NCBI GenBank assembly: GCA_009991595.1
Contig: JAACVK010000029.1
Location: 21,994 to 85,993 of the forward strand
Direction: 5' to 3'
Length of the DNA: 64,000 bases
DNA from: a bacterium
GTDB lineage: Bacteria; Bdellovibrionota; UBA2428
Part shown: positions 16,987-25,562 of the stretch, piece by piece
How the letters are laid out: the number at the start of each line of letters is the position of its first letter
How positions within the stretch are numbered: position 1 is the stretch's first letter
Program-made: the position numbers and the translations under genes
Notes under the pieces: generated by a model
The model's database searches: none
What the model saw: only the letters and a program-made list of their open reading frames with translations
Told to the model about the DNA's origin: nothing

Positions 16987-18276
16987 CTAAGGCGCGCTTA
17001 GGTAGTCGAAGAGGAATATGAGGGACTTCTGGGAAAAGTAGAGTTTATTCTTTGAGCGCTCGTAATCAATGCCAGCTTCAATCTTGATGACTTCAGCTTT
17101 AACTTCGTCGCTATCTTTTTCCATAAATGAGACAGCAGCATAGCATAATCCCACGGGTTTATTCTCGGTTGCGCCTCCAGGACCAGCTATTCCGGTGGTC
17201 GAAACACAAGCACACTCCTCATTGGGAAACATTTCACGCAGTTTATCTAATCCAGCTTTAGCCATACTTTCAGCGCATTCCTTAGAAACAGCGCCATGTT
17301 TCGCCAAAGTCGACTCGCTTACACCCAGCTTTATTTTAGCTAGGTTATCATAAACAACCCAAGAAGCTTTCAACACTCCCGAAGAACCCGGCACTTCTGT
17401 AATTCGATGACTATTCAATCCCCCCGTGCACGACTCCACAAAAGCAAGATGAGTGCCACGCTCCTCCGCTACTTCTAAAATGCAATCCTCAACACCTATA
17501 GGTGCCTCGCCGTGGCTGAAACAGCTGGTGGACAACACTTTTGTAATCTCGTCTCGAAAGCCATTATAAAGCTCCACCTCATTTTCGGTGTTACAGCTAG
17601 CAAAAAGAGAAATATGGTTCTCTGGAAACCGCGTTCTAAAGCCTAATTCGAAAGCCAAAGGTAAACTTTGTTCTATGTTACTAAGTAGCTCTTGTAGCTT
17701 ACTCTCCGAGGTAAACTGCGTAATCCATTGATAGCTACGATACCCCTCGTCCACGGGTAGCATCGGCATAACATGACTCTCAAACAAGGAAGTCATCTCG
17801 CGTGGAACTCCCGGAAGGAAAAACCACAAACGAGTTCTCTCCTTGAAGTAAAAAGCCGGTGCCGTGCCATTAGCATTTGGTATCACCCCAACTTTAGAGG
17901 GCAAGTAAGCTTGCTTTAACTGAGCAAGTGTAACTTCCTTCTTTTTTTGTCGAAGATAGGATCGAACACACTCTTCAGCCTCTTTATTTAGCTCTAAACT
18001 ATCGTGTTGAAACAAGGCAAAAGCCTCAGCCGTTCTATCATCGGAAGTTGGCCCGAGGCCACCCGTAACGATGATGTAATTACTGCGTCGACTGGCCACA
18101 TGAAAGGCTTGCTCGATGCGACCAAGGTCATCATCAACCTTTTGGGCATGACGAACGATCAACCCGCGTTGCCTTAATTTTTGAGCCATCCAAACGGAAT
18201 TAGTGTCGATCACGCGCCCATCTAAAATTTCACGTCCAATTGTAATGATCTCTAGAAAAGGAGTCGTCTCTACCAT
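16987..18276 (-). CDS. cinA: CinA-family protein (nicotinamide-nucleotide amidohydrolase)
   Basis: A 429-residue two-domain protein. The N-terminal molybdopterin-binding-like domain starts ITIGREILDGRVIDTNSVWMAQKL and includes IIVTGGLGPTSDDRTAEA. The C-terminal PncC-type domain has VESCTGGLNSHRITEVPGSS, HGAVSKECAESMAKA, TTGIAGPGGATENKPVGL. The C-terminal domain recycles nicotinamide mononucleotide to nicotinate mononucleotide. It overlaps the 3' end of the upstream barrel gene by 7 bp. Confidence 0.92.
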   Translation of the reverse strand: MVETTPFLEIITIGREILDGRVIDTNSVWMAQKLRQRGLIVRHAQKVDDDLGRIEQAFHVASRRSNYIIVTGGLGPTSDDRTAEAFALFQHDSLELNKEAEECVRSYLRQKKKEVTLAQLKQAYLPSKVGVIPNANGTAPAFYFKERTRLWFFLPGVPREMTSLFESHVMPMLPVDEGYRSYQWITQFTSESKLQELLSNIEQSLPLAFELGFRTRFPENHISLFASCNTENEVELYNGFRDEITKVLSTSCFSHGEAPIGVEDCILEVAEERGTHLAFVESCTGGLNSHRITEVPGSSGVLKASWVVYDNLAKIKLGVSESTLAKHGAVSKECAESMAKAGLDKLREMFPNEECACVSTTGIAGPGGATENKPVGLCYAAVSFMEKDSDEVKAEVIKIEAGIDYERSKNKLYFSQKSLIFLFDYLSAP

Positions 18277-19421
18277 ACCATTCCCGCACGGAGATAGTAT
18301 CTACGCGAAACACCCACTCCTGCGCCTCGCCCTAAATTAACTGCATCTGTAAGAAAGGCCAAATTACCCGGCCCCATGTTTCCATAGATGCCCCCACCAA
18401 TGTTTCCTTTGTAATAGTGCGCAGCAATGGCGCCCCTCAACCAGCGCTTTACTTCAAGCGCAAGCTCAAGTCCCACCGAAAGGCGTTCAATGATGGGGTC
18501 TTCAACCGCAATCATGAAGTCCCGCATTTCAACAGAAAGTGTGGGAACAAGCTTCCCTAAAGTTTTCAATTGGGCTGCCACACCCACGTTGTATCTTCGT
18601 TCGATAGCAGGTATTGAACCACCAAACTTTTCTTTATTAAGACGGTTAGAGAAATCGTTGTTCAAAATGTTCTGTAATGCTGCTCCAAAAGACGGAACAA
18701 ATCCAAACCTCCCCCAAGGGCCACCGTGGGCCTGAATTCCGAAATCAAGGTCATAACCCCAGCCCATTCCGAAATAGGTTTTAGGATCATCAAAGTTTGT
18801 GATGGAAGAATTCTCTAAAGAATCCAAATTACTAACCCCTCGATCCATTCCGGAGCGCAGATGCAAAGGCCTAGCCGTAACGCCCACTCTAAGGTGCTCA
18901 CCTAGAGGCTGAGCAAAACCAACACTAATAGCGCTGTCTTGAGTAACCCTTGCCCCTGCCTTCAAAAACAACAACGAGGGCGTTCGAATTCGCAAAGCAG
19001 TATTCAAACTAAAGGGATTAATAGCTATTGCAAAACGATTGCGATAATAACCAAGCGGCAAAATATCCAAACCAAACGCAGCTTCACTTCCATCGAACTG
19101 AGTTAAGTCAGAGGGAATAATATCCCTCCCCTGTCCCTTCACTTCTTTGATTTTCTTTATCAACGTATTTACACCTGGACTGGCATAGCCTTGGAAAAAC
19201 TCAGGTAGGTGCAGTTCACTTTCTTTGATCAAAGCTAAGCCCGCTGGGTTATGATAAAGAGCTTCCCAATCATCGGTAATAGCTGTAGTCGCACGCCCCA
19301 TTGCAATCGAGCGCGGTGTTGAGAAAAGGTCGTAGTATTCGCGAGCTTGGATTGAAAAAGCCGACAGAGTTAAAAGAATTAACCCTTTTCGCACAAATTT
19401 CACCCCTTGCCCTCGACCCAT
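18270..19421 (-). CDS. Outer-membrane barrel protein, FadL/PorV-like
   Basis: A 383-residue protein with a basic N-terminus, a hydrophobic signal segment (GLILLTLSAFSIQA) and the motif SIAMGRATTAITDDWEALYHNPAGLAL. That motif is typical of the FadL/PorV outer-membrane superfamily, where a buried N-terminal segment carries an NPAG sequence. The rest is beta-strand-like. The first seven codons are uncertain: a GTG at codon 7 (VKFVRKG) would also give a good signal peptide. It overlaps cinA by 7 bp. Ligand unknown. Confidence 0.75.
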   Translation of the reverse strand: MGRGQGVKFVRKGLILLTLSAFSIQAREYYDLFSTPRSIAMGRATTAITDDWEALYHNPAGLALIKESELHLPEFFQGYASPGVNTLIKKIKEVKGQGRDIIPSDLTQFDGSEAAFGLDILPLGYYRNRFAIAINPFSLNTALRIRTPSLLFLKAGARVTQDSAISVGFAQPLGEHLRVGVTARPLHLRSGMDRGVSNLDSLENSSITNFDDPKTYFGMGWGYDLDFGIQAHGGPWGRFGFVPSFGAALQNILNNDFSNRLNKEKFGGSIPAIERRYNVGVAAQLKTLGKLVPTLSVEMRDFMIAVEDPIIERLSVGLELALEVKRWLRGAIAAHYYKGNIGGGIYGNMGPGNLAFLTDAVNLGRGAGVGVSRRYYLRAGMVW

Positions 19422-19479
19422 CTACTTAACAATATACTGTAGTTAGCAAGAATTTGAGTGCGCGTGCGTCAAAAGATGG

Positions 19480-20082
19480 TCAAAAGCCCTGAGTGGTCAC
19501 AAAAGCTTCAAGTCGTTTCTCTAGCTGCTTTTTAGTGCCATTGTTAGGAATTTCGAATTGAGCTTCCCTCAGCATCGCCGTTTGATTTTGTAATTCCACC
19601 ATTAACTTAACTTCGTCTCGGCCCATGGAGTCGCGCTTTACAACTCGAGAGATGATTTTTGAGTCTTCGGCCGTGACAACCAACAAGCCTTTCAGCTTTC
19701 GATGAAAGCCAGATTCAACCAATCGAGTGCCCTCAACAAAGCCCAACTCATGTCCCTGAGAACCCCACTCGTTCACAGTTTTCTCAATATAAGCCAGAAT
19801 CAAAGGGTGCAAGATTTCCTCAAGCCGGCGGCGTTCTTCGGGATTGGTCATCATGATCATTCGAAGCTTTCTTCGATCCAAATCGCCTATGTTGTTTAAA
19901 ACTTCGTTACCAAAGGCCCTATAAACTTTTTCAAAGCCTAGCTTGCCCTCTTCCGTGTTTTTATCCACCACAATCCTTGAAACTTGATCTGCATCCAAAC
20001 AAGGGAAACTCATCGCTCCTAAAAGCTCTACTGCTGTTGATTTTCCCGAACCTATAATTCCTGTAATACCCCAAACATCCAT
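19480..20082 (-). CDS. coaE: Dephospho-CoA kinase
   Basis: CoaE phosphorylates the 3'-hydroxyl of dephospho-CoA, the last step of coenzyme A synthesis. 200 residues, typical length. WGITGIIGSGKSTAVELL holds the P-loop, CLDADQVSR the conserved Asp-Ala-Asp substrate motif, and RRRLEEILHPL the family's HP-containing segment. It starts 21 bp from the divergent gene at 20104, so the two share a very short promoter region. Confidence 0.93.
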   Translation of the reverse strand: MDVWGITGIIGSGKSTAVELLGAMSFPCLDADQVSRIVVDKNTEEGKLGFEKVYRAFGNEVLNNIGDLDRRKLRMIMMTNPEERRRLEEILHPLILAYIEKTVNEWGSQGHELGFVEGTRLVESGFHRKLKGLLVVTAEDSKIISRVVKRDSMGRDEVKLMVELQNQTAMLREAQFEIPNNGTKKQLEKRLEAFVTTQGF

Positions 20083-20103
20083 TTGTGGGTTAACATAGAC
20101 TCT

Positions 20104-20967
20104 ATGGCCATAGATTTCCAGCGCTCATTGGGTTTAGAACTATCGGGCCCCAGAAGTGCAAAATCCGTCGTTGCAGCCATTGATCGTTATTCGAAGGAAA
20201 GCCGCTGGGTGTTATCCGAACTACATGTTTTTAGAGAAAATTCTGAGAAGAACCCCGACAAAGAAATCATTAACCACATCAGTTCTCTCATTGAAGAAGA
20301 CAAAATCCAATGCAGCGGAATTGCCCTCAACGCTCCACTGAGTTTTCCTCCCTATCTTAAAACGATCTCTCCCGACCAACTGCCTTTCCCGGAAGACAGT
20401 CTAGACGAGGAAGTAAAATGGATGATGAACATCCAATCCAAGCTAGAAGCCAAAACGCCTAGCATTAAACACTTCATTCCCTACCTACAAAGGCCCTCGG
20501 AAATCTATCTACGAACAGCCACCCCCGAACGCTTTCCCATCTCAGACGCCTTTAGCGCAAACGGAGCTGCCTTAGCCGCCCGCGCAAGATTCCTTAACCC
20601 TTACATTCGAGCACAAAAAAATGAAATCTATATACGTGGCAGCGTGACCCGCATTTGCCAATCTTTAAAGATGCCTAAGTTTGTTGAAGCAGGCTATTCC
20701 AGCTTAACCGGCGGCCTAGAAGCTAGAAACGAATTCTTTTTTCAGATTCAAAAATCACTTCCAAAGCTTTTTATTTACGACGAACACATCGAAGCCATGA
20801 CACTCTACCTCTACATGTTCAACGCCTTCGTTGCAGCCCTCACCCAGCAACTCATAAGCCTGAACTCCACAGAAATGCCCCCTCCAAATTACCCGAAATC
20901 CGCCTCCTGGATTCATCTCCCAAAGATCACAACCGACTGGGAAAAACTTTTTAAGAATAAAGTGTAA
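20104..20967 (+). CDS. DUF429-like predicted RNase H-fold protein
   Basis: A 287-residue protein. GLELSGPRSAKSVVAAID near the N-terminus, GIALNAPLSFPPYLK in the middle, RPSEIYLR, and a C-terminal DEHIEAMTLYLYMFNAFVAAL follow the order of conserved segments of the DUF429 family (predicted RNase H-like nucleases). The acidic residue usually in the first strand (GxD) is Glu here (GLELSG). Family assignment is moderate and its function is unknown. ATG 20104 is preferred over an in-frame start at 20083, which abuts the coaE start codon. Confidence 0.6.
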   Translation: MAIDFQRSLGLELSGPRSAKSVVAAIDRYSKESRWVLSELHVFRENSEKNPDKEIINHISSLIEEDKIQCSGIALNAPLSFPPYLKTISPDQLPFPEDSLDEEVKWMMNIQSKLEAKTPSIKHFIPYLQRPSEIYLRTATPERFPISDAFSANGAALAARARFLNPYIRAQKNEIYIRGSVTRICQSLKMPKFVEAGYSSLTGGLEARNEFFFQIQKSLPKLFIYDEHIEAMTLYLYMFNAFVAALTQQLISLNSTEMPPPNYPKSASWIHLPKITTDWEKLFKNKV

Positions 20968-20977
20968 CCCAAATAAC

Positions 20978-21328
20978 ATGAGGCCGTATTTGAAGCTTTT
21001 ATCAATATTATATTATTCAGGAGGGATTCTTCATCTCCTTGACCTACTCAACTTGAGGCTTGAGTTCTCTAAAATGAACCCAACATGGAAAGTTTGGACC
21101 ATTTTTTTACTAATATCCGATTGCGTCGTCGCAACTGGCCTGTGGAACAAAAAGCTCTTTGGAATCTATGGGTTTCTAACAATCGCAACAAGCCAAATCT
21201 TAATCTATTCATTCTTTAAGGACACATTCGGCGATCAGAGCTTTTTGATCATATTCCACGTTTTAACTTTAGTTACATTTTTTGCACTTAAAGCACACAA
21301 AGGACTAACTAAAACTAAGAGTAGTTAA
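20978..21328 (+). CDS. Small four-helix membrane protein
   Basis: A 116-residue protein with about four hydrophobic segments (7-25, 38-56, 60-80, 90-108) and a basic C-terminal tail (KAHKGLTKTKSS). I recognise no family. It starts 10 bp after the DUF429-like gene and no separate SD is clear, so it is probably co-transcribed and translated from a weak site. Confidence 0.55.
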   Translation: MRPYLKLLSILYYSGGILHLLDLLNLRLEFSKMNPTWKVWTIFLLISDCVVATGLWNKKLFGIYGFLTIATSQILIYSFFKDTFGDQSFLIIFHVLTLVTFFALKAHKGLTKTKSS

Positions 21329-21355
21329 CCACTCCTTCCCTAAGCATCCATGCGC

Positions 21356-22057
21356 CTACTTATGAAACCCAACTACGGTTAGGTTTTGAACTTTCAATTT
21401 CTCAATTCCAGCTTTTTGAGCTCGTCTCCAGGAAACGAAGGCTCGAGTTGTGAGGGTGTCGACTTCTACGTTGTAGAATAACTCGACTCCTGCGCCAGTG
21501 AGCTGATCGCTTACAAAGTCCCATGAATTAAAATAACGAATGGATTCATCCTTTGGATCGACTCGAAAATACTTCGGATTATTCTGATGCTCGGGAAATT
21601 GCTCCCACATATCTGAGCGGACTTGAAAGCTGTCTCCATTCAAGCAAGGCCCAAGCCACATCCAAGTATCTCTTGGGGTGCACAAACCCCTTTCAAAAGG
21701 AGCTAAATGAATTCCCTGAGCTAAGCCTCGCCATCCAGCATGCACAATAACCACGGTTTCTTTGATGCGGTCCACATAGACCAAAGGCATACAGTCAGCT
21801 GTCTTTACAATCATCTTTTTCTTGCTGTTTGCGAACTGGTCTCCAGTGGCAAAGATTCCATCGGCCTCCACACTAGCGACACCTGGGTTTCCAGCGTTCT
21901 TCCAATCAACTATTGAATCGCCGTGAACTTGCTTCACTACAGAGCAATTGCTCAAATCAAACTTTGCACTAGAACGCGCACTAAGGAACTGAATAGATAG
22001 CCCCTTAGACCAACCTTGCTCCAAATCAAATAAAATATCTTCCTTTGAAGCGCTCAT
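21356..22057 (-). CDS. pgeF: YfiH/LACC1-family purine nucleoside phosphorylase-type protein
   Basis: A 233-residue multicopper-oxidase-fold protein of the YfiH (LACC1, PgeF) family. These proteins act on purine nucleosides, and E. coli PgeF corrects peptidoglycan precursors. The metal site is visible: His in VKQVHGDSIV, Cys in KTADCMPLVYVD and His in VHAGWRGLAQGI. ADGIFATGD also matches. It is convergent with the small membrane protein gene and 27 bp divergent from the HAD gene at 22085. Confidence 0.88.
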   Translation of the reverse strand: MSASKEDILFDLEQGWSKGLSIQFLSARSSAKFDLSNCSVVKQVHGDSIVDWKNAGNPGVASVEADGIFATGDQFANSKKKMIVKTADCMPLVYVDRIKETVVIVHAGWRGLAQGIHLAPFERGLCTPRDTWMWLGPCLNGDSFQVRSDMWEQFPEHQNNPKYFRVDPKDESIRYFNSWDFVSDQLTGAGVELFYNVEVDTLTTRAFVSWRRAQKAGIEKLKVQNLTVVGFHK

Positions 22058-22084
22058 ATAAACTTCATACTAGAATTAACGAAG

Positions 22085-22717
22085 ATGAACAAAAGGCCTT
22101 TAGTTATTTTTGATTTTGACGGGACGATTTGCGACTCAGAGAAGGCGCAAATCACCTGCCTAAGAAAAGCCTCTAAAATCCTAAGATTCAAATGTCCAAG
22201 CGATCAAGACATCCAAGCCATAAAGAACATGAGCTCAAGAGAAAGCATCTCTTATCTGAACATTCCCATGTGGAAATTGCCCATAGTCGTTTCTTTAGTT
22301 AAGCTTTATATGAAAGGGTTTTCTAAAGACACAACCCCCTACCCCAAGAGCAGGGAATGTTTAGAAAGCCTTTCCAAATCCGCAACCATCTGCGTGCTAT
22401 CAACCAGCAACAAGAAAGTGATTGAAGCCTTCTTAGCTAGACATAACTTTTTGCCGGTTCACCTAATTTACGGAAACGTTCCCTTTCTCGCCAAAAAGAA
22501 AAGCCTCTTAAAGATGCTAGACCACTTGGACTACTCAGAAGCCTTAGGGAAGGCTTACTACGTTGGCGATGAGTCTCGAGACATCGAGGCCGCCAAACAG
22601 GCTGGCATTCAATCGATTGCTGTTTCCTGGGGGGCGCATTCAAAAGAATTCTTAGAAAAGCAAAAGGCAACTTTTTTAATTCACAGCTGGCCAGAGATTA
22701 ACGAATTGTCATTATAG
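22085..22717 (+). CDS. HAD-family phosphatase, phosphoglycolate phosphatase-like
   Basis: A 210-residue haloacid dehalogenase-fold phosphatase. Motif I is DFDGTICDSE with both catalytic Asp residues, motif II is CVLSTSN, a Lys (KKKSLLKML) fits motif III, and motif IV is VGDESRDIEAAKQAG. The C1-type cap of about 60 residues sits between motifs I and II. Overall closest to Gph-type phosphatases, but the substrate cannot be told. The last 37 bp overlap convergent rluD. Confidence 0.85.
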   Translation: MNKRPLVIFDFDGTICDSEKAQITCLRKASKILRFKCPSDQDIQAIKNMSSRESISYLNIPMWKLPIVVSLVKLYMKGFSKDTTPYPKSRECLESLSKSATICVLSTSNKKVIEAFLARHNFLPVHLIYGNVPFLAKKKSLLKMLDHLDYSEALGKAYYVGDESRDIEAAKQAGIQSIAVSWGAHSKEFLEKQKATFLIHSWPEINELSL

Positions 22718-23742
22718 TCTTGGGGCCTATAACCCAAAATCTTGGAAAAGCTTTCAAAACTTCTAGAGCTTGCCTGTAAATCAATAAGAGCATTGGTCCA
22801 AGGGTGTCTAAAAACAACTCGCCGCGAATGTAAGAATATTCGCGAAGCTTCCTTAGCCCCATAAAGAGTATCACCCATCACTGGACACCCAAGCAGTGCC
22901 ATATGAGCGCGAATCTGATGAGTTCTTCCAGTAGAAAGCTTCAATTCAACAAAGGAATCCTCCTCCCGAGAAGAGCGGCAAATGAAATTACTTATCGCTC
23001 GCTTCCCCTCTTTGTCTGCTCGATAGCGAAGAGGGTTCTTTGGATCACGTTTATGATTGGTCGCTAAAGACCAACAAAGCGCAGAATCTCGCTTCAAAGC
23101 TGCCCAGCCCTTAAAGAGAAAACCCTCAAGTTTAGACATTCTGTTGCTTAAACGATTTTCTAAGTTTCCCTGCACCAATGCCCAATAAATTCTGTGAATG
23201 TTTCTATTTTGAAACATATCCGACAACTTCTGATGGGTCGCTGGGTCCTTAGCCATTAAGATAGCTCCCGAGGTGCCTTTATCTAGACGATGAACCAAAC
23301 CAACTCGACCATCCTCGATCAGCTCAGGTGGCCAACCTAAAGTGAGTGATATTTTTTTTTCAAACTGAAGCCATGAGGCCAATGTATCTGACATCCCCAC
23401 ACCAGCTCCAGGATGAACAACTAAGCCTTCAGGTTTGTTAACGACAACCAAACGGTCGTCCTCGAACAAAACGTCCAACGATGGCCCATTGTAAGAAATG
23501 AGTTCTTTGTAATGCTCTGGAGCCATCTTTACAAAGCCCTCAAGAACACTCAAAACATCACCCGAACGTAATTTATAAGAAGCCTTCGCACTCTTTGAAT
23601 TAACTAGAATTTTTCCGCCTTGAATTAAATCAACAACCTGACTACGCGACTGCCCCTCTATAAACTGAGAAATAAACTTATCAACTCGCTGTCCTTGCGA
23701 CTGCTCATCAATCACAACGGGAAATTGTTCAACGAAACTCAT
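22681..23742 (-). CDS. rluD: RluD-type 23S rRNA pseudouridine synthase
   Basis: Converts uridines in rRNA to pseudouridine. 353 residues. An S4 RNA-binding domain at about 15-75 (QRVDKFISQFIEGQSRSQVVDLIQ) precedes the RluA-type catalytic domain: VVNKPEGLVVHPG, then GLVHRLDKGTSGAILMAKD with the catalytic Asp, and LSTGRTHQIRAHMALLG. The S4 domain and family pattern favour RluD, though RluC or RluA types cannot be excluded. It is the last gene of the flagellar-MinD-HTH run, starting directly after the previous stop. Confidence 0.9.
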   Translation of the reverse strand: MSFVEQFPVVIDEQSQGQRVDKFISQFIEGQSRSQVVDLIQGGKILVNSKSAKASYKLRSGDVLSVLEGFVKMAPEHYKELISYNGPSLDVLFEDDRLVVVNKPEGLVVHPGAGVGMSDTLASWLQFEKKISLTLGWPPELIEDGRVGLVHRLDKGTSGAILMAKDPATHQKLSDMFQNRNIHRIYWALVQGNLENRLSNRMSKLEGFLFKGWAALKRDSALCWSLATNHKRDPKNPLRYRADKEGKRAISNFICRSSREEDSFVELKLSTGRTHQIRAHMALLGCPVMGDTLYGAKEASRIFLHSRRVVFRHPWTNALIDLQASSRSFESFSKILGYRPQDYNDNSLISGQL

Positions 23743-24420
23743 TTATAAAGAAAATTGATTGCCGCCAACTTTTCCTTCGGCCAAAAGTCGATCCACATAA
23801 GTGTTTGCAAGCTCTCTAGCATTGGGAATCTCTAAAGTTTGGCAAATAAGAGTCAAATGGCCTCGCAAATAAACGGGATGATGCAGCTGAGTCCCATCCT
23901 CGCCCTCAATTGCGCGAATGTGATGATGAGAAAGACGAGTCATTCTAGCCAATTCGTCTTCGGATGTTTGGCGATAGATGCGAACCGCCTTCAAGAACTC
24001 ACCGGTGAGCTCTGCACACTCTTCAATTTCATTTTCAAACTTTGGATTCGCAACAAAGCTAGAGGCCATATCTTCGCTAGGCTTAACGACAGACAGACGC
24101 CGCTTCTCTAAGATATCAACTGTCTTAGCGTTTTTCTTAACATGACTAGAGTGATCCTCATCCTTCCATGTCTCAAAACCCATTTTAAGGTCGTAATCTC
24201 TTCTCTTGGCAGGACTTCCTAAAACTTCAAAGGCATGTTCAATCTCTTGGAGAATATCTTCTTTAGAGTCATCGTCAAAGACCGCATAAGACGCTACAGA
24301 ATGATCGGAGTATGTATTCTTAGCTCTATTGTAAGCGTGAAGGATTTCGTTCTGAGTGGTTCCAGGAGTGATGTCTAAAACCAAATACAAATTGATTAAC
24401 TTTTCGTTCTTAGCACTCAC
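23743..24420 (-). CDS. J-like domain fused to RodZ-type helix-turn-helix
   Basis: A 225-residue soluble protein. Residues about 10-75 resemble a DnaJ J domain (LYLVLDITPGTTQNEILHAYNRAKNTY, EIEHAFEVLGSPAKRRDYD), but the HPD tripeptide that activates Hsp70 is absent. After a charged linker, residues about 140-205 match the HTH_25 domain of RodZ (FLKAVRIYRQTSEDELARM, IRAIEGEDG, HPVYLRGHL). RodZ's membrane helix is missing. Start is GTG at 24420, overlapping the stop of the MinD-like gene (GTGA) with AGGA 9 nt upstream; a longer frame from 24537 was rejected. Coupling to the MinD-like ATPase suggests a joint role, which is inference. Confidence 0.8.
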   Translation of the reverse strand: MSAKNEKLINLYLVLDITPGTTQNEILHAYNRAKNTYSDHSVASYAVFDDDSKEDILQEIEHAFEVLGSPAKRRDYDLKMGFETWKDEDHSSHVKKNAKTVDILEKRRLSVVKPSEDMASSFVANPKFENEIEECAELTGEFLKAVRIYRQTSEDELARMTRLSHHHIRAIEGEDGTQLHHPVYLRGHLTLICQTLEIPNARELANTYVDRLLAEGKVGGNQFSL

Positions 24421-25448
24421 GGATACAGATCCTTTTCCTCTCCCAATAAAGTATTTGTCAAACGCTCCATCCTCGAAGCTAAGGCTGAGCGAGGAAATTC
24501 GGCCACAGCAGGGCGACGAGAACGGATGGCTCTCCAAACAGAGTTATCGTAGTCGACATACCCTGCATAGTGAAGCTGCAGTCCAAAATATCTTCGACAA
24601 ACACTGCAAATAGCCTTGCCAACATCAATGTCTACTTGGGAGCGGACTTGGTTAATAACAATTTTAGGATGAAAATCTGCGACTGCTTTCTTCAAAATCT
24701 CAGCAGCCACTGGATCCAAACGCTCCACTACGGCAAATATATCCGCGGGAGCGCGCAAACCAATAACATTCTTAGTATCAACTGCCGCTTGAATCACTTC
24801 GTGAATTCCCTTGGGAACGTCGGTCTTCATTAGTTTTTGATAAAACAACGCTCGAATAAATCGATACGCGTTCTCAACGCTAGTGGGTTCAGGCAAAATG
24901 GAAAGAATGCCGCTATCAGCGGCATTAAAAAAGTTCAACGTGAGAGGATGCGTGCCCGCACCCAAGTCGATGATTACATCGTCTAAATCCAGCTCTCTGA
25001 GCTGATGAACGAGCTCATCACAGCGATCAACCATCAAATTCATGATTTCAAGTGGGTCTTGAGATCCACTCACATGGAGTAAGCCAGGTTGTTTTGTGGT
25101 CACCATGACTTGGCGAATGTGATCGACTTTACCGAGCGCCCAATCACCTATGCCGAGTTTAGGTGGGTTCACCCCTAAACAGGTGTGAAGATTAGCACCG
25201 CCCAAATCAAGATCTATAGCCAACACTCTTCGCCCGCGACGAGCCAAGATCCAAGCGAAGTTCGCACTAATCAAACTCTTGCCTACGCCACCCTTACCGC
25301 CACCTACCGACCAAATGTAAGGAACACTTTCCTCACGAGCGAGGCCAGACACGCGGGAAGAGACCCTAACGTCTTGATTATTTTGAGCATTTGACGAGCC
25401 TGAAGACAAGTTCACGCCGCTACAGATTTCCTCCCAAGCCTTATCCAA
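24417..25448 (-). CDS. MinD/ParA-family ATPase, FlhG-like
   Basis: A 343-residue deviant-Walker ATPase. SVGGGKGGVGKSLISANFAWILA is the Walker A with signature Lys, LAIDLDLGGANLHTCLG is switch I/Walker A', VIIDLGAGTHPLTLN the Walker B. Placed after flgL, it is probably a FlhG-type protein controlling flagellar number or position, but the N-terminal DQAxxLR motif of FlhG is not seen. A Cys pair (CSVC) occurs near residue 280. I chose TTG at 25448 because AGGAGGGG lies about 6 nt upstream; an in-frame start at 25550 would add 34 residues. It overlaps the HTH gene as GTGA. Confidence 0.85.
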   Translation of the reverse strand: MDKAWEEICSGVNLSSGSSNAQNNQDVRVSSRVSGLAREESVPYIWSVGGGKGGVGKSLISANFAWILARRGRRVLAIDLDLGGANLHTCLGVNPPKLGIGDWALGKVDHIRQVMVTTKQPGLLHVSGSQDPLEIMNLMVDRCDELVHQLRELDLDDVIIDLGAGTHPLTLNFFNAADSGILSILPEPTSVENAYRFIRALFYQKLMKTDVPKGIHEVIQAAVDTKNVIGLRAPADIFAVVERLDPVAAEILKKAVADFHPKIVINQVRSQVDIDVGKAICSVCRRYFGLQLHYAGYVDYDNSVWRAIRSRRPAVAEFPRSALASRMERLTNTLLGEEKDLYP

Positions 25449-25562
25449 GACACCCCTCCTGCTATATCTTAATGATTCCACGTATAGAGCGATCGCGCAA
25501 TAGGCATTCACCCCCACAAGAGACTTGGCCAAATTATTGGCGATCAACACTCAAGATAAATT

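Noticed and set aside
24421..24537. N-terminal extension of the J-like/HTH protein
   Set aside because: The GTGA overlap with good SD gives a better start, and the extra 39 residues are a shadow of the MinD gene.
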